A stretch of 64,000 bases of DNA, taken from contig NC_087074.1 in NCBI RefSeq assembly GCF_026151205.1, forward strand, positions 20,738,765-20,802,764, written 5' to 3'. Shown here in pieces: positions 35,641-48,027 of this stretch. Position 1 is the first letter of the stretch; the number at the start of each line of letters is the position of its first letter. The DNA is from Bolinopsis microptera (Eukaryota; Ctenophora; Tentaculata; Lobata; Bolinopsidae). The notes beneath the pieces were generated by a model that did not search any database, was not told the DNA's origin, and saw only the letters and a list, made by a program, of their open reading frames with translations. The translations under genes were made by a program, and so were the position numbers.

Positions 35641-35709
35641 AATCTCACAATTTAAACTTACCACAAAACCGTAAAAAACAAATCCTTGTGTGTCACATAC
35701 CTTATGTCG

Positions 35710-35850
35710 AGGTATATCGTTGATATAATTCAAGTAGTAATATTGAACCCCACCGTGACAGATCAGCCACATGTTATCTCCACAGTTACCAGAGGTGCAC
35801 TTGAAACACTCCTTCAAATCCTTTGAGATCCTGTTGGCGAGCAGACCCGT
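35710..35850 (-). other. Possible Cys-rich exon
   Basis: A minus-strand segment encoding CFKCTSGNCGDNMWLIC followed by HGGVQYY and ending IPRHK immediately before a good donor (gtatgtga at about 35703). The Cys spacing resembles a small zinc-binding module but I do not recognise the family, and no partner exon was found. Confidence 0.3.
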
Positions 35851-35854
35851 ACTT

Positions 35855-36070
35855 CTTTACAGCTCTGAATTTAATTAATTAATTAATAAAGAGGACGAAC
35901 TTTAATTGAGCAGACCGTACTTCTTTATCCGGTCTGTAATTAATTATTAATTAATTAATTATGAGGAATGAACTGTTCATTTTAGCAAACCGTTATTCTT
36001 TACCAGTTCTGAAATTAATTAATTAATTAAATAATTAATGAGGGAATGACTGTTCATTTGAGCAGGTTGT
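35855..36070. repeat. About 95-bp tandem repeat with (TTAA)n cores
   Basis: Two and a half copies of a unit with 'gagcagaccgtacttcttta', 'ttctgaa' and an (attaatta)n core followed by 'gagggaatgactgttcattt'. Copies differ by indels. Confidence 0.75.
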
Positions 36071-37090
36071 AAATTTGGTGAAGTTTCAGTAGTTTGCTAG
36101 AATGAATTAGGTAGTGTTAAAAAGAGCGAAAAATTTAAAAAAAACGTTTTATAGATACTAAATTAGATAATACCAAAGGGTTGTTGCGCGATGCGTTAAC
36201 TAAGCGTGGCGCTAGTATTTTAAGAATATGAGGAATATTTGGTAATTTTAAAAAATTAGTAAGGTGTACCTTGCCATATTATTCTCGCTTTACACTTAAA
36301 ATACACAGCGATAATGTAACTTTCAACATAATCTTCCCACCAATAATTCACTTATACACATCATATAAAAGCTGTGCCTGTTTTCTTTTGTTTTATAAAT
36401 TGCACAACAGGTGCTTTCGTAAGTCGCAAACCACAATTTCTTCGCTCTGTGACTGATGTCAGCTTAGGACTTGAATCAATTAATATATATATTAATATGA
36501 CTTTGAATTGGACTTCGTACGATTTTTATTATTTATTTATTACGTAATGTCTTGAACTTCTATTTTTCACCTAGAGTTCAAGCGTTACGTAAACGTTGTA
36601 CCAATCACTACATTATTAACTGAATAGCTAATTAAAAACTGTACCATTTCACAAGAGTGTGATTTAGATGTCTAATACTTTAGGATTAACCGTTTGAACC
36701 TTGACACGTTCGGTAATGATTCTTGATTTGCTCTCAAGGCGCCACGACAAACCGCGTTTAAAATTCTAACCATTTATTTTAATTCCTACAAAAAGGTTAC
36801 AATGGTGTAAATAGTATTAGTATCGACTATTCAGGCCGATCATTGTTACTACACCGCAAGTTAGTTACACACCTTTGATGGTTAATACTTCCAGATACAA
36901 ATACTTGAAAGTAACTTGTGATCGTCACGCGGAGATTGCTTTTAGGCGGAACTTTTTCAGTAAAAAAATGTACGTACATAAAACTCAACACCTATTACAT
37001 GTGTGCTCAAAGGAACTATTAACTAATCGTTTTGAGCAAGTTGAGCTGTAGGAGGACTGAGATCATGACGTGCGTGTGCGATATTGTCAG
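36071..37090. other. Intergenic DNA, nothing recognised
   Basis: AT-rich; a palindromic 'taatatatatatta' near 36481. No gene. Confidence 0.4.
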
Positions 37091-37099
37091 ATTGTTTAG

Positions 37100-37395
37100 C
37101 AATCAGCATTTTTATGAAGGTGTTGTGCATACTTTGTGGAGGAGTCGAGCATACTTGTGAAGGGTAATGCATACTTAGGAAGGAGTAATGCCATCTTGTG
37201 AAGGGTAGGCATACTTTGTGAAGGGAGTAATGCATACATTGTGAAGAGTGTTTGTGCATACTTTGGAAGGAGTAGTGCATACTTTGTGAAAGGAGTAAGT
37301 AGTGCATACTTTGTGAACGAGTAGTGCATAGCTTTGTGAAACGGAGTTGTGCATTTACTTTGTGAACGAGTAGTGCATACTTTGTGAAAGAGAAT
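37100..37395. repeat. About 23-bp minisatellite with many indels
   Basis: About twelve copies of a unit like gtgcatactttgtgaaaggag. The overlapping minus-strand open frames here are products of the repeat, not genes. Confidence 0.9.
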
Positions 37396-37950
37396 GGAAG
37401 TTTCCACAATGCCCGGAGAATCTACCCACTCACAAATTTACATCTTTAAGTATTAAGTATCATTCTTAATTCTGGACGCACAGTTGTGCCGAGCGCCCCG
37501 CCTTTTTGGAAAAACTCAAGTTTTAAAGGAAAGTCGTCTGCCTTTTACACAAACATTTGCTATCCTACCTAAAATCACCCGAGAAATCGTTTAAGACACA
37601 TTTCAATACCCTAAAATGCAAGGCTGATACGATATCTAAGAAAAACATTTCAAAAAATTTTCAAAAAATCCAAAATTTCAGGCAAGGCTTGTACCAAAAA
37701 GGGCCAAATTTTACAAGAGCACACCTGAAGGGGGCCATGGGGCATCTATTTTCTGTTTTAATAATGTTTAGGCATTTCAAAAAACATAGGGGGGTGGTCC
37801 CTCTTGATTGAGTTCATTTTTATTTTGCCCATAATACATGGTTGTGCCTTCAAATTTTGGGATGCCGCGAGTGCACCTAGAAGGCCAATATTTTAGGCTA
37901 AAAATCAATGAAATTAGACCTCAACGGAGTAAAAGGATATGGTATAGGTT
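37396..37950. other. Intergenic DNA, nothing recognised
   Basis: An 84-codon plus-strand frame (37557-37811) has Lys/Asn-rich content without a motif and I do not support it as a gene. Confidence 0.4.
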
Positions 37951-37954
37951 TAAC

Positions 37955-39078
37955 TGTGCCATAGAATCACATTTAAAGTGTATAAACGACAAGTACATAT
38001 AATTTGTCGAATAAGGTGGTTCGAAAAGAATTTACCTGTATTTTACAGTCAAATTTTTGATCGAGGCTGGTTTACCAAAATCGACCCAGATGATCAGCAT
38101 GTCGTCGCACCCGGGGGAGGCTTCTCAAATTATTGTTTATGATTATGAAACTTTCGGAAAGTCAAACAAAACATCATGAGAGAGCTCCCATTGTGACAAT
38201 CATAGTCCAATTTTGACCATTTGTGGGTGTGCCCTAGAAACAAATACACCAATAATCGCAAAAAGCTCTCATTTCATCACCAAAATTCAGTTTTTTCAAC
38301 AATTTTGTAATTGGGAAGCTCAAATAGCCTCAAGCTGCCATAGAAAGCTAATTTAACGTGATATAAACGACATTACATACATTTGTGGAATAGAGTGGTT
38401 GAAAAGAATATCTGTATTTGAACAGTCCAAAGTTTTTTGATCGAGGCTGCGTACCAACATCGACCCAGATGATCAGATGTCGCACGGGGAGCTTCAAATT
38501 ATGTTTAATGATTTATGAAACGTTTGGGAAAGTCAAACCAACATCATTGAGTGAGCCCTCCCCATTGTGAAGACATCATAGTCAATTTTGACCATTTGTG
38601 GTGTGCCCTAGAAAAAATACACCAAAAAATCGCCAAATCTATCATTTCATCACCAAAATTCAGTTTTTTCACATATTTTGTAATTGGAAAGCTCAAAATA
38701 GCCTCAAAGCTTGCCATAGAAGCTTAATTTAAACGACAATACAATACATTTGTGGAAATGAGTGGTTTGAAAAGCAATTTACCTGTATTTTGACAGTCAA
38801 AATTTTGATCGGAGGCTGGTACCAACATGGACCCAGTGAATCCGCATGTCGCACGGGGGAGGCTTCAAAAATTAAGTTTTATGATTATGAAACCGTTGGA
38901 AGTCAAAAAACATCATGAGAGAGCTCCCCATTGCGACATCAAGTTAATTTCGAACATTTGTGGCAACGCTAGAAAAATACACCAAAATCGCCAAAATATT
39001 CTAATTTTCCTCGCCAAAATCAGTTTTTCATAATTTTGTAATTTCAGTAGCTCAAAAATAGCCTCAAAGCTGCCTCTT
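37955..39078. repeat. Three tandem copies of a about 375-bp unit
   Basis: Copies begin near 37960, 38338 and 38709, marked by 'ccatagaa(g)', 'aaacgac', 'tttgtggaat(a)gagtggtt', 'gatcgaggctg', 'gacccagatgatcagcatg', 'gtgtgccctagaaa' and 'caaaattcagttttttc'. They differ largely by one-base indels, more than by substitutions. Confidence 0.9.
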
Positions 39079-40889
39079 ACTATTGTAACAGCGCTTGAAT
39101 AATCGAATCATGTAAAAGCCTAAAAAGACCATTATTTGTTTCCATTTAAATGCAACAAAAATTTTGAGATTGCGCTGAAAACTAGGAAGTAAATTAAGTC
39201 AAAATGGTGCCACTTTGAATTTTCGTAACTCAAAAGTTAAAAAAAGATTTATGCCCATAATTTTTTTACTTGTTGAAATTTAGTTTAATTGTCCGCCGAT
39301 GAAAGCTAAGTTATTAGAGATTTTAAAAAGTGCCAACTTGTTCTTTCCCAGTCAGGGGCACACTGTGTGACGGGGTAATGTGGAAATTTCTAGATGTAAA
39401 GTGGGTAATATCCCGGTCTTAATCTTGAGGAAACTCAGTGCATTTCGTAATTTAGTTAAATTAGTTTGCTTGTTCGCTGTTAAGATTTGATAAGAGAGGA
39501 ACAATTAATTATTGTGTATATCGTAGATAGGAAATTAGTGTGTGGTTATTTGAGATTTGAGGAACAGTTTGTTTGGCATCTGTCTTATTTACTGGCACGA
39601 TTAAAATATATTGCTTTATGATTTATAAATCTAAGAATGCGTTCAAAATAAACGTTCTAAGTTTTTTTAGATAGACTGTAAGAGCGTGATTTTTTTAAAT
39701 AAGATGATCATCATAAAAAAGCCCGGATATACCAATTAAATGTGCCTATCACGCGACCCATTTTCGCTAACTTTTAAATCAATTAAATTGTAAAATGATT
39801 AAAGCCAATTGTAAAATCATTACAGCTTAATTGTAAATTCATTACATCTAAAAAATTGTAAAATCATTAAAGCTAAAGCCACAGTTTACTGCCACCTCCT
39901 TCCCAAAGTAATGCACGAGCAAGTGCGCGTCATGCACGTGCACTTTATCCAACTAAATTCCCTCTTCTCGGAGGACAGAGCCACGCTCTGTATAATTTTA
40001 TCATTACGCTTACTATACATCTAAAACCTGAATGTAAATAAACAAATGTACTAAATTACTTTTAAATGCTGTGTAAAGTCTGTTGTGGCGCTTCTTTAAT
40101 GAACAATGCAAAGGACAATGCACATTATACACGACACATCTTATATCCCCCATAGGCATAAAACACTATCTACAATGTTCAGTATCAAACTTGCGACTTT
40201 GTTTATATAGGATTTTATTATTAGGCATTAGGCACCACTGTGTCTTATACCTATTAGGAGTATTATCTATGTGTAACAACTTAAGCACACTGTTACAGGC
40301 GCACTATCTGATTTCCATTATGTGAACCAGAGCAGCTGTTCTGTCTAGTTTATCCAGAGTGGTCTTACCTTTGGTGATATCAAGAAACTTTTTTCGTATT
40401 CTAACAATACCTTTTACTTGGTACGTTCTGGTTATAAGGCACAGCTCGTCCAACATATCAATAATAAAATGGATATTTAAACTGGACTATACGAGAGATG
40501 AGCCGATTATTATAACTGCACAACCTAAATAGGGCTGATCTTGTTAATCAGCAGCGATGATGAGAGCTGCAATAACAATGTACGCACACGCAGTGTATTG
40601 TGAGCACTTACTGGGGATGATTTGCGCGGTACCTATTATTATTATATTATTGGGTTTGTCTATAGTTTACCTGGTTAGTGTAGAGCTGGAGATATTAAGT
40701 CTTAGTTAGATTTGGGAATGTCTGCAGAAAATATTCTAAAAAACAGCATTGTTTTATAATGAAATGAAAAAATTAATTATGTAGTAGTTGTACAGCATTA
40801 CTAAGGTAATGGGACTACTACGGACCCTCTACCGGCCAATCTTGTTAACAAAGCCGTAGTCAAGGTTTGGTGAACGGGAGTTAAAAGGC
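39079..40889. other. Intergenic DNA with short repeats
   Basis: 39785-39880 has four copies of a 'aattgtaaaatcattaaagct'-type unit. Otherwise AT-rich without a gene. Confidence 0.45.
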
Positions 40890-41593
40890 TTAAGGGGGGG
40901 CGGGGGGGGTCTTCATCAAAATTCTTCTCGAATTGATTTTATAGTTGTTTCTGATAGAAGGGGAGTGATATCTATCAGCTGCTTGGTTCCCATGGAAAAA
41001 TATTGTTCCTAGCCAAAATTATCGCAGTCAAGGTCAGCGCTCATGTGTAATTGGGGTTATTGCGGCGAGCGATTTTTCAATCGGCGCGCCTGAAAATTGA
41101 GTCTTAAAAATCTATTCCTCCTACATTTTTTGAGCAATCACCTGAAACTTCAGGATATGTTTAGGGATCATTTAGAAGATATCTGTCGAGCCGAATGTCT
41201 TGGACCTGGAAAAATCGTTAAAAAATGAGGTCCAAGATTTTCAAAATTGAATAAAAAATCTTCTAAGGCATATATCTCAAAATTCGGCTCGACAGATATC
41301 TTCTAAATGATCCATAGAAATATCCTAGTAAGTTTCAGGTGTTGATTGCTCAAAAAATTGTAGGAGAAGATAGATTTTAGGACTCGATTTTCAGGGGCGC
41401 GATTGAAAATCGCTCGCGCACTACAATTACACATAAGCGCTGACCTTTGACTGGCGATTAATTTGGCTACGGAACAATATTTTTCCATGGGGACCAAAAA
41501 GAAGCTGATAGAATTATCCTCCCCTCTATCAGACAACAAACTTTTAATAATCATTCCGAGATAATTTGATGAAGACCCCCCCCGGCCCCTTAA
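40890..41593. mobile_element. Palindromic TTAA-flanked MITE, 0.7 kb
   Basis: Almost the whole element is an inverted repeat: left arm about 40894-41200 and right arm about 41285-41589, mirror-imaging 'gggggtcttcatcaaa', 'tctgatagaagggga', 'ccatggaaaaatattgtt', 'gcgctcatgtgtaatt', 'gcgagcgatttttcaatc' and 'agatatctgtcgagccga' around a spacer of about 85 bp. TTAA lies at both outer ends (40890-40893, 41590-41593), next to G/C runs. No transposase frame. Arms differ by roughly a tenth of positions by eye, so it is not a read fold-back. Confidence 0.85.
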
Positions 41594-42885
41594 GGGACAT
41601 AGTCAAGTGTAGCGCAACTTCTCATGTAGTGGCATCTGAGAAATGCGAAATAGGTTGTATGTAAGGATGCTCCTTAATAAATCGTCTTTTTCTCCGATAT
41701 AAAATTGACTAAGTCGGAAGAATCTCGAATAATTTAGTTGCAGCGTGCCACATTGCTAATATTGAACAAATAATTAGATAGAAAATATTAAACAGAAAAA
41801 ATGTTTTAGAAAAATGCTGTTTACACCTCATATGTCAAGCACAAACAGCTCCTCATTAAATTTAAACCATTAATTTTCTGGAGCTTTAGTTAGTATGATA
41901 AATATGTTCCAGACACCTATAATTTGGCAGGGATCCGTGTTGAAGGAAATGGAAATGTTTGGTATAATTGGTTTAATCGCTATTCGTAGTTAGACATTTT
42001 GACGTGGAATGAACTTCTACTACCAAAATTAATGAGCAATATATCTCTTTCTGAGCAATGAATGTACACAATAGAAATTCCCATGTACAAAACTAACAAA
42101 AAAAAAAAAATAAAAATACATGTATCAAACTAAAACAATTGTATATAATAAAATAATATAAAAAAATATTTTTTTTATGGTAGCTTAAACACCAAACTCT
42201 AAGACCAGTGGATAAACACAAAACTTATGCTCTATTGGTGAAACAAAGATACTAGAATCAAGATGAAACTATCAAGGTGTGTATGCATAGGACTAAAAAG
42301 TATATAGTAATCACTCTAGGACAGAAGCCAAAAAAACTAACAAACAATAGAAGAACTAGTACATACCTGTAGTAAAGCCGTATCTTTTGTTCATAAAAAC
42401 ATCCTTTGATTGCCACGGTTGAGGGAGGGAAGGGAATTTGGGTAGAGGAGGACAGAGACTAAAACAAACAGAATAGACACCTGTAAAATGGGAAGGTTAT
42501 GAAGGGAAAATACTACGGGTGTTTTTGCTTGGCTATTCTTTTTTACAATTTTCAAAAAAATTGGACCCGAGCACCATACCATAGATATAATTGTGGTGCG
42601 ACAAAATGAAACGAAATGTCGAGTTGCTCGTTGCTAAAATGTACTGTTGCTTAGCAATTTGTTGCTAATATAATATGTTCAGTTGCATTTTAGTCAGAAA
42701 TATGTGTAAAATAGCGATAGCACAATTCTCATATATTGGATTGGGTAATACTTATTATAATATTAGTGTAATTATTATAATATTACGTAATCAGCCCAGA
42801 CTACCACCCTTAAAATAAATTTTATTTTTATATGGGCGAAAACACAATATTTGGATGTTTATATGTGCAGGGTTGTCCCAAAAGA
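41594..42885. other. Intergenic DNA, nothing recognised
   Basis: AT-rich; no coding segment supported on either strand. Confidence 0.4.
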
Positions 42886-42887
42886 GG

Positions 42888-42950
42888 GGTGGGGGGGGGG
42901 TGGGGTTCAGTTCATTAATACCGTACGATCCCCCCCCCCCCCCCCCCCCG

Positions 42951-42995
<45 letters not shown>

Positions 42996-43017
42996 CCCCC
43001 CCCCCCCCCCCCCACCC
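42888..43017. repeat. Long poly-C tract with a facing G run
   Basis: A run of about 85 C (42930-43013) broken only by single G and T bases, preceded 30 bases earlier by a G-rich run (gtggggggggggtgggg). Proline or glycine open frames here are artefacts. C/G tracts of this length can form quadruplex or i-motif structures and are hard to size. Confidence 0.9.
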
Positions 43018-43335
43018 GAAAAAAAGGGGGCGACCAAGTTATCAGTGTTTAATAACTCTAGAACAGTTTGAGAACATCTGTATTAAGTGTACATGGGGCT
43101 TATTATACTCTATACTCTATAGGGTATGACCTCCAGAGTTCGAGACAAAATCTGTCACAGACCTAAAGTTCATTCGAGAGTAGAGTGTGGCAGCCTTGTT
43201 GGACGCTTTTTTACATGCGCTCTACCAACGAGGTCCTCGCCAAAACAACTCTCGATTTAGATTCACTTAAACTCTAGATTAATGTTCTGTTGAGCTAGAT
43301 GGAAAGAATTTTCCTCCGACCGCATTATTAATATA

Positions 43336-44450
43336 GCAGGAAACCCGTCTAACCGAAAAGTGGCTGTCAAGACTCAAGAGACTTAAATAATTTTTACCTC
43401 ATTTAATTCCGCGTTTTTGACACCACTTGGGGGTCAAATTTGAGCTCTAAAACTTATTCTTGGCCATTTTTTATTTTTTCATGCTGAGTAGAAGTCCATT
43501 AAAAGCATTTGGACCCAGTCAAAAAGTTTTAGTTGGATATCTTTTACGTTTTTTGCGGAATACTCGTTGTTAAAGTTGATGACCAGTGGTGTCAGTTAAA
43601 ATGGCACGGATTAAATAAGTTATATATATATCGTCTCGCTTTATACAGGTGGGCCAAAAGTCAGTGTGCAAAACGTTGGGTCTTATACCTCCGCGTGTTT
43701 TATAATTGATGGGTTGTTGCTTTGCAGATTGGTTTACTCGTACCTATGGTTCGAGGGATTCTCGTCACAAAATGAAAATTCGAATATTTTAGACCACGCC
43801 ATTCAAAATTAAAACAACTTAATGTTCTCCCCGAACATGCTAGATGTCTAATTTTTTCAGATACGGTAGATGATTAAATGTTTGGCATCTGATCTGAAAA
43901 AAATGATGTGGAAACGGATTAGAAATGACGAAGTTTATCAGCATTTGTGTATCTGTTAACAAAATTGACTGGGTGATTTATGTGACACCGTGACACGACA
44001 CCTTAATTGGGCAGCTTAACGATTCCCATTAATGTTTAACGGGGGTGGTTTAACGGGTCACCTAATCCACGTGATCAGGTAGCCAATCAACTGATCACAC
44101 GTAATGAATAAACTCGATATGCTTCGTATCTCGATGATCTGAGAGAATGCTACGCTCTCATTTTTTTCAGGACAACCGTTAATTCGAATTGCCAAACACA
44201 ATTCAATAAAATTTGGCTCGATCGACTATCCAAAACTATCAAATAAATGCGAAATGAACTTCTCTTGAAATAAAAATGAAACACAAACATGTTTCGATTT
44301 GACAATTTCTCGAACCAGTGGTGGTAGTAGTCATACCAGAACAAATTATTTCCAATTGGGCACTCAGTGACTGAGCTATTAGGCAACGGTTTGCACACTG
44401 ACTTTTGGGCCCACCCTGTATATAGTAAGCTTTACGTGCTATGTAGTGCT
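43336..44450 (+). repeat. Dispersed repeat A, copy 2, split by a MITE
   Basis: Matches 2011-2360 up to 'tcgtctcgctttata', is interrupted by the element at 43646-44418, and resumes with 'tagtaagc'. Copy 1 gives the uninterrupted version. Confidence 0.75.
43646..44418. mobile_element. Mariner-like MITE, 773 bp, with TA duplication
   Basis: Left terminus 'caggtgggccaaaagtcagt' and right terminus the inverse of 'acactgacttttgggcccac', each flanked by TA (43644-43645, 44419-44420), give inverted repeats of about 35 bp. Inside there is no transposase frame. A fragment of the same family is at 56760-56990 and a solo right end at 5640-5729. Insertion into repeat A is shown by the empty copy at 2340-2350. 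Confidence 0.88.
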
Positions 44451-45950
44451 ACAGTATTAACAGCAGCATTATAGTGAGGTTGTTGTGTTAGTTCTAACGC
44501 ACTTCCAAATATCTCTTTTAATCTACACGTTACTTTCTTTAGAGAATTGTTGCTTGATTACAGTGCGTCAAGTGTTGTACATGTTTACTTTTTTAGTTAT
44601 TTCATTTAAAACCAAGGGGTCTACCGCAATAATTGGGGTTTTTTTGCAGTAAATAGGGTACATATGTTTTACTGCAATATACAGGACCATTTTCAAACCG
44701 TAGCGTTTTAGATGGGTTTGAACTTGTTTGTTAGACTTGAACAGCAAACACTAAACACTGTTACTGTCTTTAGTAGCTGTATCTTACAAAGAATAACGCT
44801 CTCGTAAATGCCACAGACAATCAGTTTTACCGCTATCAATATTCTACCATCTTCCCTGGAACAGTTCGATACACCTCGGACGATGAGCAAGTGATATTGA
44901 AAACAATAAACCTGCGAGTTGTCAAATCTAACTTTTACGTGTCTCCATGAGGGTTCGGATTAGAAAAAAACATCAGTCAACGCAGACCTAGCAAACGGGG
45001 ATCCAACTTTAATAATTTGGACTTACGTATTCAAAGTGGCGTTAAAGTTTTTGGTCAAAAGTCGATTCAAGGTATTTAGATGTCTTCTTGTGCTTGTTTT
45101 TGGGCATTTTCAGAAATTTCGCAGTCAGCAATTTACAGACAGTCAGACGAACATATTGGATGGCCGAATATGCCCTAAATCATGAAATTACAGACAAAAA
45201 TTGTCTTTCTGTCCTTTTTTCACAAAAGTTTTTGGAGTAAAGCTAAGTTAAAAAGCTGGTTAACTCCTTATTCAATATTCATATTGCGTCACTGAATGTA
45301 AGTGACTGAAAAAAATATTCCAATATTCTAAAAGTAAACACCAAATAATTCAATTTATCAGTTCTACCCAATTTATTGAAATTATGAACCTATCACCAAC
45401 GCACATCGGTACCATGCCCATTTCACCTAAAGACTTGAGGAAAAAATGCGAGTAATTTAGTAGCAGTAACTCGAATAATTGGACATTACAATCAGAAATT
45501 ATTGAATGAAATAAGAAAACTCCACGCTAGCAGGGCCTCTATCCACAAAGTTTCACGTTTATACGTAGGGATTATCAGCACTTGGGCAGTATCGTTCTGA
45601 ACCTAGTAGGGTAAATTCGTAAGTGCGCACATTTCATGAAAAGCAAAACTATACAGGCCATAGGGAAACTATATATTTTTAACGAGTTTTGTCAATTCAA
45701 ATGGCAAAACACTTTTACAGAAGACCAGAAGTCTGGTTTGACCCTTTAACTTTATTCTGAGCTGAAGAAGCTGATTTGGATTTCCACGTATAATGTGATC
45801 TATGAGATTTTAAGTTTCGTAAAGACCTTCACTCTAATGATAATGAATGTCATATAGTGATTAGGGTAAGTTATGAACTGAAAAAGTAGAAGACTCATTA
45901 CCAGGCCACGCATGGGAATAGTCATTGGGGCGACCAGCTTTGTTACCCTG
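44421..45950. other. Intergenic DNA, nothing recognised
   Basis: AT-rich without supported genes. The tail of repeat A copy 2 occupies the first few tens of bases. Confidence 0.4.
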
Positions 45951-45954
45951 CCAC

Positions 45955-46350
45955 AATGTTTACTTCAAATATATATATTACTAGTGTTACCCGTGCCTAC
46001 GGCCGGGATTACTATCGCAGTTGAAATGCAAGTTAAACCGCCTACTATATTTTTTAAAAACAGCATAACATTGTCGTATGAAAGTATGAAACTCTTTCTA
46101 CCGTCCAAACAGGACGCAATGAGAGCCCCCTCCCCCTCCCCTAATAGCGTTATAGTTTAACATGACAGTGAATCTTAACGCGGCTTAAACCTAATTAGAT
46201 TCATGTACAACGCTACATATATGCGCTACATTATATGCAGTAATGGGTAGAGGGAGAGAGCGAGGAGGGAGAAAAAAGACGAGCCATTTTAGGTCACATA
46301 TGTTGGTACAAAACCATAAATTAAACCACTTACCACCGACCGATTTAAAA
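45955..46350 (+). repeat. Dispersed repeat C, copy 2
   Basis: Preceded by 'tatatatattactagtgttacccgtgcctacggccggg', wording typical of dispersed elements. 46015-46345 then matches 32590-32880, with insertions near 46235-46290 (GA-rich). Confidence 0.6.
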
Positions 46351-46797
46351 AACTTTATTTTATTTTATTTTTTGAAATCTTTCATATCAGAATTTATTAC
46401 AAATATCAATGTTGTATAGAATTTCTAAAAATTGGACTAGAGAAACCAAAGAAATGCCCTGACAAGTGTTTCAGCGCTGATACCAATTCAGGGGACACCA
46501 ATCTCACCCAAATAACCAAACAAAGGCCTCGAGAGGACTGATGGAAAAAAGTCGAGCAATTACATTGGGCCCCAAGTGCAGAAGGAGAAAAATGGGCAAT
46601 AATATGAGCTGTGAACTTAGGAGGCATTTCTAGGTTTTTAAGAATAATTGCCACAACCCAAAAATTCTTAATTACAATTGGCTGATTTGTAATATTTCCA
46701 ATGGAATGAAGTTTTAACAATAAATTTTAAATAATTGAATATAAAAGACTAAATCAAAATTGTATCCGAATAAAGCAAAAATGCGTGATGAGTACCT

Positions 46798-46799
<2 letters not shown>

Positions 46800-46830
<31 letters not shown>

Positions 46831-48027
46831 ATAGAGAAATACACTACCCGTAGTCAGGAGAAAAAGAATTGTCAGGATCTGAACTAGGGTCAATATCTAC
46901 AGATGCAGTACAAACATGTTCCTTCCAGATGTGTTTAATAAGTTCTGTTTTAAACGCACCTGGTCTGATAATCTCTCGAAGGGAAAGAGGAAGTCGGTTC
47001 CAAGTGAGATGAGCTCGATAAAAGTAAGATTTAGATATAGCTGAGCCAGGTGGAATTGAAGATATTACTGATAAGTGATCAAGATGTGAGCTTCTCAGTC
47101 GGCTTGACCCGGAGAAGAAAGTAAGGTACTGAGGCAGAGTGGTGCATGGGTGGTAATGATGCACTAGGGAATGAAAGAACTTGAGATCATGGTAATCAAA
47201 CCTGTACTTTAGGGGCAGAATATTTAACTGTTTACAATGGGCATTATAGATTTCCTCTACACTATAGCTTACACCGTAATCATTACGAATCCATTTGAGG
47301 GCCCTTTCTGCAATCCTTCAAGCCTATTGATAGTGCTACTGGACGCTGGTCGCCAAATGATGGGACAGTGTTCGAATATTGAGCGTACAAGAGTAAGATA
47401 CAAGACTCTTCTCTTGTTCAGATCATTAATAAAATGACAATTTCTCTTAAGCATGCCAAATTTTTGGTTAGCTTTACCATATAGAGCATCGGCCTGGCTA
47501 TTAAAATTTAGATTAGACGTCATGATTATGCCTAAATCTTTTTCAGAATCTGTATAATCAAGAAGAGTTTGGCCCATAGAGTAAGTGTAACGTGTAAATG
47601 GTAAAATGCCATCTAAGGGAGACCACCTCTTAAGTATAGCTAAGACCTTACATTTATCAGGATGAAACTTCATCTTATTAGTTCTTGCCCATGTCATGAG
47701 ATAATTAATATCGCTTTGAAGTATATGGTGGTCTTCCTCTTGGGATATCTCTCTCCAAATTTTAGTATCATCAGCGTATAAAAGGATATTAGTGCCCTGA
47801 GAAAGTCCAGAATATATATCATTTATGAAAAGAACAAAAAGTGTTGGTCCGATTATTGACCCTTGAGGAACACCTGACAACACCGGTAAGGTTGCAGAGA
47901 TAGCCCCATTAACAACTACACATTGCTGACGTCCGGAGAGGTAACTTTTCATAAATTGGAGAAGCATTCCATCGATGTTATAATAAAATTTTAGCTTGTA
48001 TAGTATTAAGTCGTGGTTAACGGAATC
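46800..48027 (-). mobile_element. Non-LTR retrotransposon relic (jockey/CR1-like reverse transcriptase)
   Basis: Reverse transcriptase C-terminal two thirds on the minus strand. It starts at 48027 within the first conserved block (DSVNHDLILYKL), then SYLSGRQQ, GVPQGSIIGPTLFVLFINDI, the active-site LLYADDTKIW, a DKCKVL block and the thumb region. A one-base frameshift near 47315 passes into a C-terminal segment (LKWIRNDYGV... then SKSYFYRAHLTWNRLPLSLR) that ends at 46844. Endonuclease and ORF1 are missing: the 5' end is cut exactly where the 15-bp minisatellite starts. A run of about 30 A on the plus strand (46799-46828) lies just beyond the stop, the opposite polarity to a normal poly-A tail. 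Confidence 0.9.

Noticed and set aside
37023-37409. Two overlapping minus-strand frames with HYSF/YALL repeats
   Set aside because: Products of the 23-bp minisatellite in different frames.
42791-43129. Poly-proline and poly-glycine open frames
   Set aside because: Products of the poly-C tract.
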